In this document: piece after piece, positions 21,437-33,900 of the stretch
Layout: each line of letters starts with the position of its first letter
How positions within the stretch are numbered: the stretch's first letter is position 1
Source: Epiperipatus broadwayi
Lineage: Eukaryota > Onychophora > Udeonychophora > Euonychophora > Peripatidae
Assembly: GCA_028023455.1 (NCBI GenBank)
Contig: JAQFVV010000020.1
Coordinates: 6,245,092-6,309,091, forward strand
Length of the DNA stretch: 64,000 nucleotides
Reading direction: 5' to 3'
The notes under the pieces: generated by a model
Told to the model about the DNA's origin: nothing
Seen by the model: the letters and a program-made list of their open reading frames with translations, nothing else
Databases searched by the model: none
Translations under genes and position numbers: made by a program

Positions 21437-24400
21437 ATTGGGTACTGATTTAGTATGTGCTCATAGCCATTTTGAATTCTACGAACCATTCTGCTGATGC
21501 ATCCAAGCGATAAATGACATCGATTAATCTACATGTGGTTATCATATGACCATTGGTTAAAAATGACATTTTACATCAATAATTAAAATGCAAATTTCAC
21601 ACATTTATGATTGATCTAATCATGTGATTAAACATACAAAGTCATAATTTACATCAATAATTTCAAAATTAAAGCACAACTTTCCTATTTTTAACCAAAT
21701 AAATAAACATATTTACAGAAAAATAATTACAAATATATGACATAACCATATGAAATAAAGCATATTAATTTTACAATTAATAGAACTTTTCTTTCCAGAA
21801 AGAAAGTCTGATATTATATGCTTGTGTAGTTAAAAAAAAATGGAGATAAGTAAAAATATCATTGTTCACATTTTATCTTCTGACATCTTGTCGGATCTAC
21901 ACTTGATCATGTGATCATGTGAAATCTTTATAGGCTCTTGAAATTGATACAAATCTATATTCATGATTGAAACATACAAAATCATAATTTACATCAATAA
22001 TTCTAAAATTAAAATGCAACTTTTGTACAACTATGACCATTCATTACCAAATTGCAATTTACATCAATAATTAAAAAATTAAAATGCAAATTTAGCACAA
22101 TTATGTTTGACCTAATCATGTGACAAAAACATACAAAAGTCACAATTTGCATCAATAATTTTAAAATTAAAGTGCAATATTTTTAATATAACATATATTT
22201 GCTAGTTCAATTATCACTTCACATTTACTTTATCTTTAAGCAATCTATTTTTGCTGTTCTCTACTTAAAATAACATTTCTATAAGTAAACATTACTTCTC
22301 TTTTGTTTTTCTGGTGTCATTAAATATGGCTTCCTATCTTATACATTATTAAACTTAATAAATCCATATTTTTAATCAAATACAACAAACACATGTATAA
22401 ATAAGTAAAATTTATCATACCAACCCTATAATTTCGAAAAACTAAAAGTTTGTTAAATATGAGCTACATTAAAACTTAATAAATCTATATATTTAGTTAA
22501 ATACCTTCAGAACATGTACAAATAACTTAAAATTGATCGTACCTATCTTATAATTTTGAAAAATTGAAAGCTTTTTAAATACAAATTTTTTCCAACACAT
22601 TTTTGTTTGCACAGTTGTCTTTCTTTTTATTGCAATTAGTTCTGTCACTGTCTATTATCCATTGTATTATGCAATTTTTCTTTATCATTTGATTTAATCA
22701 GTTTTACACATTTGCTCTTTATATATACAATGTTATCTTTTTTCACAAATATTTTAATGTAACACTTGCTATATAACACTTCTATAATTAAACTTTACTT
22801 CTCTTGTGTTTTTCTGAAGTCATTAAATATGGCTTCCTGTCTTATACACTTCCTGTCTTATACATTATTAAACTTAATAAATCTATACAATTAATAGGAT
22901 TTTTTCTTACCAGAAAGAAAGTCGGATGTTGCTTGTTTTGTTCCATATAGTTAAAAAAAATGAAGATAAGTAAAAATAGCATTGGTCACATTTGATGTGG
23001 GCAATGGATCTACACATGGTCACATGAGTTTCTTATAGGCTCTTGAAATTGATACAACTCTATATTTACATCCAAGGGAATTTTATCATCCACAAGCTGC
23101 CAAAGCATATTAATTATACAATTAATAATAAAGTGCATGTTCTTTACTTTAGACAATTATTCTTTTGTCTAATCTTAAGATAACATGCAATTTATTATTA
23201 ATTGCAGAATTAATAAGCTTCAGCAGTTTGTTGATAATAAAAGTTCCTTGGATATAAATATAGATTTATATAGCTTTCAAAGACCCATAATGACCTCCTG
23301 TGGTCAAGTGTAAATATGATGGTCACATCAAATGTGAACAACAGTATTTTTACTTATCCCCATTTTTTTCTAGCTATATGGAACAAAGCAAGCATGCAAC
23401 ATCAGACTTTCTCTCTGGTAAGAAAAAATCCTATTAATTGTATGGATTTATTAAGTTTAAGGAAGCTATATTTAATGACTCCAGAAAAACAACAGAAGAG
23501 TAAAGTTTAATTATAAAAGCATTGCTTAGTAAATATTATATTAAAATATTTGTGAAAAGGATAACATTGTATATATAAAGAGCAAATGTGTAAAACCGAT
23601 AAAATGAAATGTTAAAAAAAATTGTTTAATATAATGTATGATAGAGAGTGAAAAAATTAATTGCAATGAAAGGAAAGACAGTCATGCAAATAAAAATATG
23701 TTGGAAATAATTTGTATTTAATAAGCTTTCAGTTTTTTGAAATTATAAAGACTGGTATGATCGATTTTATGTTAATTGTACATGTGCTGTTTGTATTTGG
23801 TTGAACATATGGATTTTGGATTTATTAAGTTTAATAATGTATAAGATAGGAAGCCATATTTAATGACTCCAGAAAAATAAAAAATAAAAATAAAGTTTCA
23901 TTATGGAAGTGTATTGGGCTAAAAACATGGATTTATTAAGTTGTAATGCAATTTGTATTTAATAAGCCTTTAGTTTTTCAAAATTATAAAATTAGTATGA
24001 TTAATTTTACATTATTTGTACATGTGCTGGTTGTATTTGGTTAAAAATATGGATTTATTAAGTTGTAATATAACCCATATTTAATAAGACTTTAGTTTTT
24101 CAAAATTATAAAATTAGTATGATCAATTTTACATTATTTATACATGTGTTTGTTGTATTTGGTTAAAAATATGGATTTATTAAGTTTAATAATGTATAAG
24201 AAAGGAAGCCATATTTAGTGACTCCAGAAAAACTAAAGAGAAGTAATGTTTACTTAGAGAAGTGTTATTTTAAGTAGAGAACAGTGAAAGTAGATTGCTT
24301 AAAGATAAAGTAAATGTGAAATGATAATTAAACTAGCAAACGTATGTTACATTAAAAATATTGTGCTTTAATTTTAGTTTTAGTCACATGTTTAAATCAA

Positions 24401-24762
24401 GCATAATTGTATGAAATTTGCATTTAAAATTTTTAATTATTGATGTAAATTGTGATTTTGTAATGAATGGTCATGATTACATAATTGTATGAAAGTTGTG
24501 CTTTAATTTTAAAATTATAGATGTAAATTCCGACTTTGTATGTTTTAATCACGTGATTAGATCAAATACAATTGTACGAACTTTGCATTTTAATTTTTTA
24601 AATATTGATGTAAATTGCAATTTTTTAACCAATGGTCATATCGCAGCCACGTGTAGATTAATCATTGTCATTTATCACTTGGATGAGTTAGTGGGGGTTT
24701 GGGGCAATTCTTAGAATTCAAAATGGACATGAGTGCATACTAAATCAGTACCAAAGATTGTA
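21437..24762. repeat. Foldback structure of 3.3 kb with long inverted arms
   Basis: The outer ends mirror each other: GGTACTGATTTAGTATG with CATTTTGAATTC on the left (21439-21480) has its complement at 24712-24752. Matching continues inward through both arms to an axis near 23162 (CAATTATTCTTTTGTC). Arms are about 1.7 and 1.6 kb, imperfect, with indels. Inside each arm a module with TTTACATCAATAATT and AAATTAAAATGCAA recurs about five times, and a second module (GTCATTAAATATGGCTTCCT with ATTATTAAACTTAATAAATC) recurs about twice. Long terminal inverted repeats built of short direct repeats are typical of Foldback (FB-like) transposons. No transposase frame is visible. The small frames at 23316 and 24496 are parts of the right arm. 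Confidence 0.75.
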
Positions 24763-25129
24763 TATGATTTATGAATTGAAGATTCTCAAAATTGAGAGAT
24801 TTTTATTATGCAGAGAATTTATAATGATTTACAATGATAATGTATGTGTGTATATATATATATTTGTTGATTAACTATCACATTTAATGTGTGCATGTTT
24901 AAATTAGTTAAATTATCAATTTATCAATTGTGGTAGGATGATGAACTTATTCTCTTTTCAGAAAATGCACTACATACAATCTATTTTGAGAATAGAAAAA
25001 ACTTGCGTAGCAAAATTGCAAAAGTATTTAAAAAAACAAAGAATATGTTGCCAGCAGAGAAATCATAAGACTCTTAAAGATTAGCTTTCAATGCTGCAAT
25101 ATTTTCATTCTCAAAATTCATCTTATATA
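24763..25129. other. AT-rich spacer
   Basis: Contains a short (TA)n at about 24850. Nothing else recognised. Confidence 0.35.
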
Positions 25130-25223
25130 TAGGGGGTTTGAAATCAGACTTTCACACGACCCTCAACTATATATGATATCTCATGCTGCTGATAAACTTG
25201 ATCACACACATGCCGAAAAGATA

Positions 25224-25284
25224 AATAATCATCAATATATGTATTTCGCGCTAAACCAGCACTCGTCAGTTGGTCCAGATTATC
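25224..25284 (-). ncRNA. Type I hammerhead ribozyme, best-preserved copy (H3 family)
   Basis: On the minus strand the full hammerhead core is present in order. CTGACGA (25269 to 25263) is the CUGANGA box. GTGCTG and TAGCGC form a 6-bp stem II (two G-U pairs) closed by a GTT loop. GAAA is at 25247-25244. A minimal stem III follows: AUA pairs with UAU across a CA loop. The NUH site is AUA, so cleavage would fall between 25236 and 25235. Stem I is UUG/CAA next to the site plus a 7-bp outer helix (GAUUAUU with GAUAAUC) beyond an internal loop. Hammerheads with such tiny stem III are known from Penelope-like elements and animal retrozymes. Self-cleavage is predicted, not shown. It lies in a repeat of about 200 bp (roughly 25130-25340). 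Confidence 0.75.
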
Positions 25285-25339
25285 ATTTCCATACATATAT
25301 ACAATCAATGCTCAGCTTTATATTGAGATAGCCAGTATT

Positions 25340-25798
25340 GTAGTAGTTAAATTTAAATCATGTTGTTTACATATAATTTTAATTGCTTAATTTTAAACTT
25401 TAGACTTAATTAAATTAATTTAAAAATATTTAAAATGATTTATCTTTTTATTAAATGCTGATTTTGAAACATGTCATAATGTAAAATTGTTATATATAAA
25501 TTTTTAAAAGTTGATGCATAAATTTTTTTTCTTTTTAATTTTATGGTAAATTTTATGGTTAATGTTTGCTGTTTTATTTTAGCTACGATATTATACAACC
25601 AATAACATATATATATATATAATGTTTGGAATATAAATAAAAGTATATAAATAGCTTTATGTCAATAGCAGTAACAAGACAAAGTATATATTGATAGATT
25701 AAATTGCTTATATTTTATTTGCTGCATACATGTCAAAAATAATCTTTAAAATATTTGAATAGGTTAATAAATTATTTTTAAAAGTCTGTGTATGCAAG
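25340..25798. other. AT-rich spacer
   Basis: Nothing recognised apart from a (TA)n near 25608. Confidence 0.35.
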
Positions 25799-25812
25799 TG
25801 TATTGATATGTT

Positions 25813-25881
25813 TATAAACAAAGCAAAACTCTCCATACAGTATTGCCACCCTGTGCTATAGTGATCATGTGATGCTTAATG
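25813..25881 (-). mobile_element. H1 hairpin element, copy D (short deletion form)
   Basis: Retains CAAAGCAAAACTCTCCATAC and GCCACCCTGTGC on one side and the family head (GATCATGTGATGCTTA on this strand) on the other; the hairpin centre is gone. Direct repeats GTGTATTGATATGT (25799-25812) and GTGTATTAATATGT (25882-25895) flank it, 14 bp with one mismatch. Confidence 0.75.
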
Positions 25882-25895
25882 GTGTATTAATATGT

Positions 25896-26675
25896 GTTGC
25901 TGTAATTTAAGAGCATAATATTTTACATTTATGTTTTCTTAAAAACTTTTAATTTATTTAAAATTGATATTTAAATTATTGATTATGGTATAAAATAGAT
26001 AAATAGAAAGAAATGGCTATTTTATTTTAAGATATGGTTTTAAATATATTTTGTATTTTAATTTGTAAAATTATATTTTTTTATTATATGTTTTATAAAA
26101 ATTTTAAAAGGTATTTTAACATCATGGAACACTAGTTTATTAGAAAAGACCTTTCATAGAATAGATAGATAAATGGATTTGACTCTAAATAATGAAGAAC
26201 ATGGAAACAAATGAAATTGGTTTACAGAATAAAATGCCATAAAAACAATATCTATGGTAATCACATTCCTTCTTTCATTTTTGTATCAATGGCTAAAATA
26301 GCACAAAAGTAGTGTGCATGTAAATATTTTTATTTAAAAGACATGAATACAAATTGGGATAAAGTCACAAAACATCTAAGATTTTACAGTTTTAAATGTG
26401 CTAACATAAGATAATACCATATAATTTTGATAAAACTTCATAACATATTTTTTGAAAGAAGTTAACAACTGTCATTATTGATATGGAAACAAAACCCAGA
26501 TTAAATACTGTAAAATGCTAAGTATGAAATCTTTTCTTAAAATTAAAAACATATTGTAAAATGAATAATTTTACTAGAATCCTGGTAATTTGGAATAAAG
26601 ATAACTGTCATATAATGTCAATGTACCCATGAAAACATTGGGGACATTTTTCCGTGGAACTTTTGGAAGATTGTG
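25896..26675. other. AT-rich spacer
   Basis: No gene, RNA gene or clear repeat recognised. Confidence 0.35.
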
Positions 26676-26676
26676 A

Positions 26677-26678
<2 letters not shown>

Positions 26679-26721
<43 letters not shown>
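26679..26721. repeat. (TA)n microsatellite at the RTE 3' junction
   Basis: About 43 bp of TA. A second (TA)n lies at 29933-29951 beyond the other end of the LINE, so the RTE probably inserted into a TA array. Confidence 0.85.
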
Positions 26722-26725
<4 letters not shown>

Positions 26726-26831
26726 TCAACCATTATCAATCCACTGCAGGATGAAGGTCTCTCCAAGTTCAATCCATCTTTTCCTATCTTTCGCTTCTTT
26801 TCTCCACATCACCCCTGCAGACTTTCTTATT

Positions 26832-28253
26832 TCATCCACCCATCTCACATGTGGTCTTTTTCTGGGTCTTTAAATCTCTTGGAATCCAGTTTAAAATTTC
26901 AATTGTCCATCTGTTATCATCTCTTCTAACAATGTGTCCAGCCCAACTCCACTTCAATCTTTTAATTTTTGCAATGAGGTCAGTAACACCTGTTTGTTCT
27001 CTTACCCATACATTGCATTTTCGATCCCTTCTTGTTATTCCCAACATGCAGCTCTCCATACTTCTTTGAGTGTTTTGAAGTCTCTGTATTGCTCTTCTAT
27101 TAAGTGTCCAAGTCTCAGATCCATAAGTAAGAACTGGCAAAACACATTTATTAAAAACCTTCCTTTTCAAACACATAGGCATATTTCCTTTTAGTATCAA
27201 GTTATTTCTACCAAAAGCACTCCAACCAAGTTTAATTCTATGATTAATTTCATCCATTATATTTCCATCTGTATTAATAATCTGACCAAGGTATTTGTAA
27301 CTGTTAACTTCTTCTAACTCATCATAATCAATCTTTATTTTCATATTTTGAGAAAATCTATTAAACATTACTTTAGTCTTTTTAACATTTATCTTTAGTC
27401 CTACTTTCCTACTTTCATCTGATAACTCCTGCAACATTTCCTGTAGCTCTAAAGCATTATTTGCAAAAACCACTACATCATCTGCAAAATCTAAATGACT
27501 TAAATAATCTCCATTTACTTTCACTCCTTTAGCTTCCCATTTTAATCCACAAAATACTTCTTGCAGCACTGCTGTAAAAAGTTTTGGAGATATGGAGTCA
27601 CCCTGTCTTACACCCTTTTCAATGTTGATTTTCCTACTATCATTATGTAATCTAATTGTTTCTGTTGCATTTTTATAAATATTCTTCAAAATATGACAAT
27701 ATCCTGGATCTACACCTTGATGATCCAATGCTTTAATCACTGAAGAAATGTTTACAGAATCAAATGCCTTTTCATAGTCTACAAATCCTAAGCATAATGG
27801 CAACTCATATTCATTTGTTCTTTCTATAATTTCTCTCAATACCTGGATATGATCTACTGTACTAAAACCACTTTTAAATCCAGCTTGTTCTCTTGGTTGG
27901 TGGAAATCCAGTGTTTTCTGTAGACGAGTTGTAATTATCTTAGTAAAAAGTTTGTATAAAACTGATAAAAGACTGATAGGTCTGTAATTCCTAATGTCTT
28001 CTTTATCACCTTTTTTAAATATTAATATTAATACTGCATTTTTACAATCATCTGGCACATCTTTATCATTTAGACATTTGATATATAACTTTGCTAAAAT
28101 TTTTATTATTTCTTCACCTGCTTCTTTTAATATATCAATTACAATTCCATCATTACCTGGAGCCTTCCCTTTCTTCATAAATTTAATTGCATGTCTCACT
28201 TCCTCATTCAAAATTATGGGCAATTCGGAAGATATAATATGTATAGGAGGCAC
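26832..28253 (-). pseudogene. RTE reverse transcriptase and C-terminal domain
   Basis: RNA-dependent DNA polymerase of the RTE LINE, 473 codons open. Blocks in order: NEEVRHAIKFMKKGKAPGND near residue 15, IRNYRPISLLSVLYK near 85, QAGFKSGFSTVDHI near 122, LGFVDYEKAFDSVN near 156 (first catalytic Asp), GVRQGDSISPKLF near 215, LDFADDVVVFANN near 253 (catalytic FADD), and SYKYLGQI near 318. The thumb and C-terminal part has YGSETWTLNRRAIQRLQ near 380 and WAGHIVRRDDNRW near 441. Compared with the copy at 51572, the last residues are shifted into another frame after NWIPR, ending early at 26832. Catalytic residues are intact; the upstream frameshifts separate it from its endonuclease. Confidence 0.9.
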
Positions 28254-28300
28254 TTGTTCTTTATTACTATATAATTCTTGATAGAAGTCTTCTACACATT

Positions 28301-28669
28301 TTATGATGTCATCTCTTTTTTAGTAATAATGCCCTCTTTTTTTCTTATTGCAGATATAAATTTCCTACCAATACCAAAATGTTGTTTTACACTATTTAGA
28401 CTTTTATTCTCTTCTACAGCTTTCCTTGCTAGTTCACAATTATACTTTCTTATATCATTTTCAACTCTTTTCCGCACCATTTTACAAAATTCGGGATATT
28501 CAATCTTTTTTAATGCATCATTGTTGTATATCCTCATATTCCTTCTTTTCTTAATAAATTCTCTACTCTCAGTAGAAATTTTATTGGTCAATTGCTGCTT
28601 TTTTCTACCAACTATCTTTGTTGCAGTTTTTAAAAGTGTATCGCTTATTTTTCTATTAATGTCATTCAA
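28301..28669 (-). pseudogene. RTE linker region between endonuclease and reverse transcriptase
   Basis: A lysine-rich frame of 122 codons (MNDINRKISDTLL... to KKEMTS). In RTE proteins this segment lies between the GSDHRLV end of the endonuclease and the reverse transcriptase. The stop at 28301 is caused by a one-base deletion in an A-run; the adjacent frame continues directly into the reverse transcriptase (IIKCVEDFYQELY). It is part of the same polyprotein, not a separate gene. Confidence 0.75.
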
Positions 28670-28819
28670 ATCTGAATCATGTTCAAAATCTACTAATACT
28701 TGAAACCGATTTGTAAGTTCTAATTTAAATTCATTAGAATGTTTCTGAAGATTAGGAATATCAACTGTAAATATTGTTTTTCTTAATAATTTTTGTCTCT
28801 CTAGTTTTGCATTAATATG

Positions 28820-29678
28820 TATCTTACATCTTACTAATCGATGATCACTTCCTGTGTTAAATTTATTAAGAACATTACAATCTTGAAATATGTATTTTCA
28901 GTTAGTCAAAATATAATCCAATTCTGCCGTACCTTCATTTGGATGCTTCCATGTCCATTTCCTTTTAACATTTTTCTCAAAAAAAGAATTCATAATATAA
29001 AGTTTTTTTTTCTGCAAACTCCACAAGTCTATGTCCTCTCTCATTTCTATTACCATAACCAAAATTACCTACAGCATTTTCATCTTTCATTTGTTTACCA
29101 ATTCTAGCATTAAAGTCTCCCATAACAATTTTAAAATGTTGTTTACTCTGATCAAAAGCCTTTTGTACATCCATATAAAAATCTTCTATAACTTCATCAC
29201 TATGAGAACTTGTTGGGGCATAAACCTGAATTATCTGCATTTGGTATCTGCTATTAAGTTGTAAAACTAATCTTGCCACTCTGTCTGATACACTATCAAT
29301 CTCCACAATGTTATTCTTCCATTTTTTATTTATAATGAATCCTACTCCACTTGTATTTCCAATATGTGTGTCTTTATAGTAGAGTATATGTCCATTTTTT
29401 AAATCAATTGTTTCTTCACCTTTTCTTCTAACTTCACAAAGTCCAATAATGTCCCATTTAATATAAGACAGTTCTTCTTCTAACTCTTGCAATCTTCCTT
29501 CACTTGAAAGTGATCTGCAGTTGTAAGTACCTAAATAAAAAGTCGTCATCAAATGGCAGCCTGAGTCTGCAATCAGGGGATTCTTAGCACCCTCTGCCTT
29601 TGGCCACCAACCACTGTCTTGGCTGGTGATTTTACAGCCTCCTGGGAATAAGGGCCATGATTTATTTTTGTTTGCCAT
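28820..29678 (-). pseudogene. RTE endonuclease domain (EEP/AP-endonuclease type), frameshifted
   Basis: Encodes the endonuclease that nicks target DNA for target-primed reverse transcription. Start chosen at 29678 (MANKNKSWPLFPGG), after the leader. Motifs in order: TYNCRSL near residue 50, the metal-binding E in IGLCEVRRKG near 80, QVYAPTSSHSD near 150, GDFNARIG near 188, then GHRLVEFAEKK near 215. The frame breaks at a T9/A9 run near 29000, giving an early stop at 28977. Downstream, in another frame, the terminal catalytic block GSDHRLV is still readable at about 28830-28850. All key residues are present; only the indel kills it. Membership of the EEP family is from motif recognition. Confidence 0.85.
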
Positions 29679-29951
29679 GATTGTATATATTGAAAAAATA
29701 TTCTTAAACTTGGAGGTAAAAAGCCAATAAACTCACCATGCTGGCTAATGCATGTTGGTGAGTGGCCCATCCATGTTTGTATACTATATGAATAATCACA
29801 TAGTAATAACAGCTGCAATGACAAGAATGTATGGAGTGGACATTAAGAATTTGCCCTGCTCGGTTCCTTTAAGGCCTCCAAGAGGAATCAAAGGGTCTCT
29901 TTTCAGTTAATAGCAAACTCCTTTCTGCAGCCTATATATATATATATATAT

Positions 29952-30899
29952 TGTGCCCTTTTCTATAGGTCAGTAATAGTTTATAACAGTCAATTACTAC
30001 AAATTTTAAATTTTAGAATATGTTCTTTTGTTTTATTAATTACAGTTTGTCGATTATATTTTAAAGTACAATTTGAGGCTAAAGCAAATATGTAGTATAT
30101 AAAATTATAGCGAATTATTTAAAAAATGGTTATGTAAAGCTTAAAATATTGTTTCATATGGTTGTAAAAACTGGCCATATTAAATAACTCAGCTATAAAT
30201 ATTAAAAGTATATTTAAAAATTCTATTTTAATAGTTTAAAACGTATAATTTAATAAATGCTATATTTAAATTTGTAATCATATTTAAATAGTCAAAATTA
30301 ATATAGTATCTTTTAAAAATAAACTTTATGATGGTGAAAATTATATCTAGTTCTATATTTTTAAAATTATTCTTCCAAATTTTATAATTATATTATATAA
30401 TATAATAAGTATATCAATTTTATAAATCTAGGCAGAGAAATAGATTAAAAATCGTCTGTCAAAGTTATTAATCATGTGACTTGTATATTACATACTTTCT
30501 TATACACGCTTGTTTGAATTAATAATAAAGTTTAAAATATTTTAAAAGTTATTTTATAGAATTGGATATAATTATTGCCTATCATAAAAGTAAATAGTAT
30601 TAAACATTAAGTTAACTATCGTATGTAATGTTTTAAATAATGTAATAAAGACGAATACAGTTAATAAAAAAAAATTAAATATTTTGTTTAAATAAAAATA
30701 GATAAATGGAATGGGTTATTAAATGTTATTTTAAAAGTTATTTTAAAAGATTAAATAATTTAAATAAAGTTATAATTGAATTAAAAGTGGTATTTTAAAT
30801 AATATTTTAAGTTCATTACGTCATAATTTCTAATTTTGAAATTTAATTCTACTATAAACTAAAAATATGTAAATTTGTTCTCAAGCTAAAGTAAGAATT
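29952..30899. other. AT-rich spacer
   Basis: Extremely A/T-rich. Nothing recognised. Confidence 0.35.
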
Positions 30900-30900
30900 A

Positions 30901-30960
30901 ACCAATAGGAATAGGTATTCTTACAGACTATAAATATCATCGTAACTAAGTTATCAGGGG
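30901..30960 (+). promoter_or_regulatory. Promoter-like CCAAT and TATA arrangement
   Basis: CCAAT at 30901-30905 and CTATAAATA at about 30929-30937 are followed some 25 bp later by TTATCAGGGGAG, a plausible initiation region. The spacing is typical of a pol II promoter. With this base composition TATA-like words are common, so the CCAAT spacing is the only real support. The next AATAAA with a following GT-rich stretch is at about 33983-34025. No long frame lies between; it could be a non-coding transcription unit or an LTR. Confidence 0.25.
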
Positions 30961-33900
30961 AGATTAATAATGTATTGAAACCGGAGAAAGGTAAATTATA
31001 ACTATCAAAAAGATAGTATTTTTAAAATTTTTATTTTAGTCAATTTTTTGGTACTTTCTTATCGTTTTATTTGCAAAAAAATAATTGATAATTTTAAAAG
31101 TATTTTTTGCAAAAAAGAGTTTTAAAATATAATAATTTAGAAACTTCGTGGAAATGATTTTCTAATTTTTTAAAGTATTTGCCAGTAGTATTTTATCTGA
31201 AGTTTAATCTGAACTACGCAATAAAAAATGGATATACTACGAAATAAAATGGATATAAATTGTAATACTGTAAAAATGTTTGGAATATTTATTGACACAG
31301 CTTTATTAATATTTCACTGAAGAACTGTTCTGGTACATAAAAAACCACAGCTCAGACATTATACGAAGTCTAAAAAATGTATTGAAACGTATTATTTATA
31401 AGCTTATCCAAGATTTATTTTTTTAAATAGTAATAAGACAATTATATTTCATGAATCATTTTATAGAATATTATATTCAAAGGAGTAAAATGTTATATAC
31501 TTTCTGAAAGTAACATTTTAAAAAAAAATATTTTCAAGAATTAAAGAAAGAACCCAGGAGAATATGTTAGAGAAGCGTTTTTTGATATTAAAATATCTGT
31601 TCTTCGCATTATTTAAAATGTATTTAGAAAAGATTTGTTTAAAAGTACTTGAAGTTTTTTTTTTAAAGAGATTTATAAAAATACCAAACAAAAGTTTAAA
31701 TGTATCAAGAAGGAAACATATATAAAAAAAATGAACACATATTTGAATAAAAGATGGATCCATGGAAATACGAATAGTACTTAAAAGTTTATCGAATATT
31801 TTTTCAAAGTTAAATTAGATGGATTGATGCATCGGATACACAGAGAATATTGGTAGAGAAAATTAAGAAGCTTCACGGGATTAATTAATATTATGATTTA
31901 ATAATTATCGTCCTAAATACTAAAACCAAGGATTATTTTCTATAAATTTTACTAAATGGATTAATAATTATTTTTATTTTAAACTTTAACGCACTTGGAG
32001 GAGAACATTTTTAAAAACTCTAGAGAAAATAATAAACATTTTGGACTTATCAGGAACTATCGTCAAGAAAATATGTAATTATAGTTTTGATTCCTTTTAT
32101 TTTGTTAACCTAGTTTAAATCTAAATTTTTATATAAGATTAGGAAAAACATAAAAACATTAATTTATTAATATTAAAATTTTATAATATAACAATCTAAT
32201 AATTTAGCTAAAAATATTTTAATATAAAGTGTATGGGTGTGAATTTTTTTTATATCTGCAATGCTCAAGTGGATAAAGGAAGCCTACTGAACACGATGAC
32301 TAGATAAAGGTTATTGGTAATAATAATAACTATTGATAATTTATAATGTATATATTTTTTTGTTTTCTTTAGATCATCCATAAATTGGAAGAATGAAGTG
32401 TAAAAGTTTTTTACTTATATGTACCGCATTTCATACAACATTTTAAAAAACATTATGAGATAGGATTGATTTGAAAATATGCATACGACGATTTTTTATT
32501 TTTTTTTTATTAGTGATATAATCCAACATAACAAATAATTATGTGATTCTTTTAAAATTTTCATGTTATTGGATATTCACATATTGTCTAAGTAGATTGT
32601 ACATGATTAGGCATATAGAATAATGAAGTAAGCAGACTTTTCTTGTGGAACAGCTAGATTGTTTAACTATTAATGAATTTTATTTATTGTTTTTATAAAT
32701 GCAGATAGTTATTTTATCGATGTAAGATGTAGAAAAATCTTGAGAAATAATGTTGAGATAGTGGCTTGGAAGTACTTAGTGAACAGGAAACCAAGATGAT
32801 GTTTTAAGAAATAGGATGTTATAAGGAATGGAAATAATATTTAGTCTTTATGTGAATATCAGCATAGTTAACAAAGCCCTATGACTGATACACATTTTAT
32901 TTGGACAGTGTTTATATTTCTTTAAATATTTGATGTTCTAATAAAGCTGAAAAAATAGTTTTAACATCGTCCCTGTACTAGAGGATAATAGGCAGGTAAA
33001 TGTCATACCTCTTCGCACTGTGCCATGATTTTGAGATATGTTAAGAGCAATACTCTAGCTTTCTTCCTTAATCCTATGCATCTGTTTTCGCTATCTTTAT
33101 TTCATGTAACTGCATCGTTTACTAAGATATGTTTAAGAGAAATGATAAATAATTTAGAACTTAGGTTATGGTATCGTTTTGTATAAGATTGGTTTATTTG
33201 CTTAGAAGGAATAGGAAGTTATAACTTAAAATTGAAGATCCAAAGTATCCTAAGGAAAGAAAAGAATCATAGAATATATTTTGAATTTTATTTCGGAAAT
33301 AAAATATAAACTTTTTAAAATAAAGTATCTAAACAAAGATATTTTCTTTAAAGTGATAATAATTTTAAAATGCTTTAGTATTATTTTTTTTAAGAGAAAA
33401 ATAAGTATTGCATATTTTTAAAATACAATAGTACAAAGTAAATTATATAAACAATATGCATAGTATATTTTTTGTTTATTGATTAACAAAAATATATTGA
33501 TGATTACACTTAGATCATACTAAAGTAAGGCTTAAAGAAGAATATATTATGATTAGTAAACATTGTGTGATAAATACTAAAATCTAGTACTGAATTTTTG
33601 GATAATATTTTTGTGTAACATCTTTGACTTTGCAAGATGAAATTTTTTTTTAATATTTTGAGAAATCCATACTCATTATAAAATTTTGTTTTCTATAGAA
33701 TATTTTTCTAAGTATGAATTTTTAAAATAAGATAGATTAACAATTTTAAGGATAAAATGTTGTTGCTAATAAAGTAGATAAATATATTTGTAATAAGTTA
33801 ACCATAATGAGAAACCAAATAGTAACATTTTTTTTTAAATTTTGTCCTAAATCTAAATAAAGATATAATTGAAATATAAATTATTTTTTTTATAACCTGG

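Larger units (their letters stand above)
26722..29931 (-). mobile_element. Nearly full-length RTE-type LINE, minus strand
   Basis: Non-LTR retrotransposon of about 3.2 kb. Reading on the minus strand, it has a leader from 29931, an apurinic-like endonuclease (29678 to about 28820), a linker (about 28820-28250), a reverse transcriptase (28253-26832) and a very short 3' end with CCATTATCAATCCACTGCAG next to ATCATC repeats. Compact size, a short repetitive 3' tail and the absence of a separate ORF1 fit the RTE clade. It is disrupted by at least three frameshifts (near 29000, 28315 and 26870) but otherwise well preserved, so it is a fairly recent insertion. Four other RTE segments in the window (4690, 20690, 51572 and this one) belong to the same or closely related families. 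Confidence 0.9.

Noticed and set aside
21571-22165. CRISPR-like spaced repeats
   Set aside because: The TTTACATCAATAATT module recurs at irregular spacing inside a foldback arm of an animal-type genome; spacers are not unique and repeat length varies.
26654-28703. Plus-strand open frames opposite the RTE (for example 27994-28281 and 28278-28703)
   Set aside because: They are antisense shadows of the RTE coding strand, which shows full reverse-transcriptase motifs.
32260-32300. tRNA gene
   Set aside because: An A-box-like word is present, but there is no B box, no anticodon arm and no acceptor pairing.
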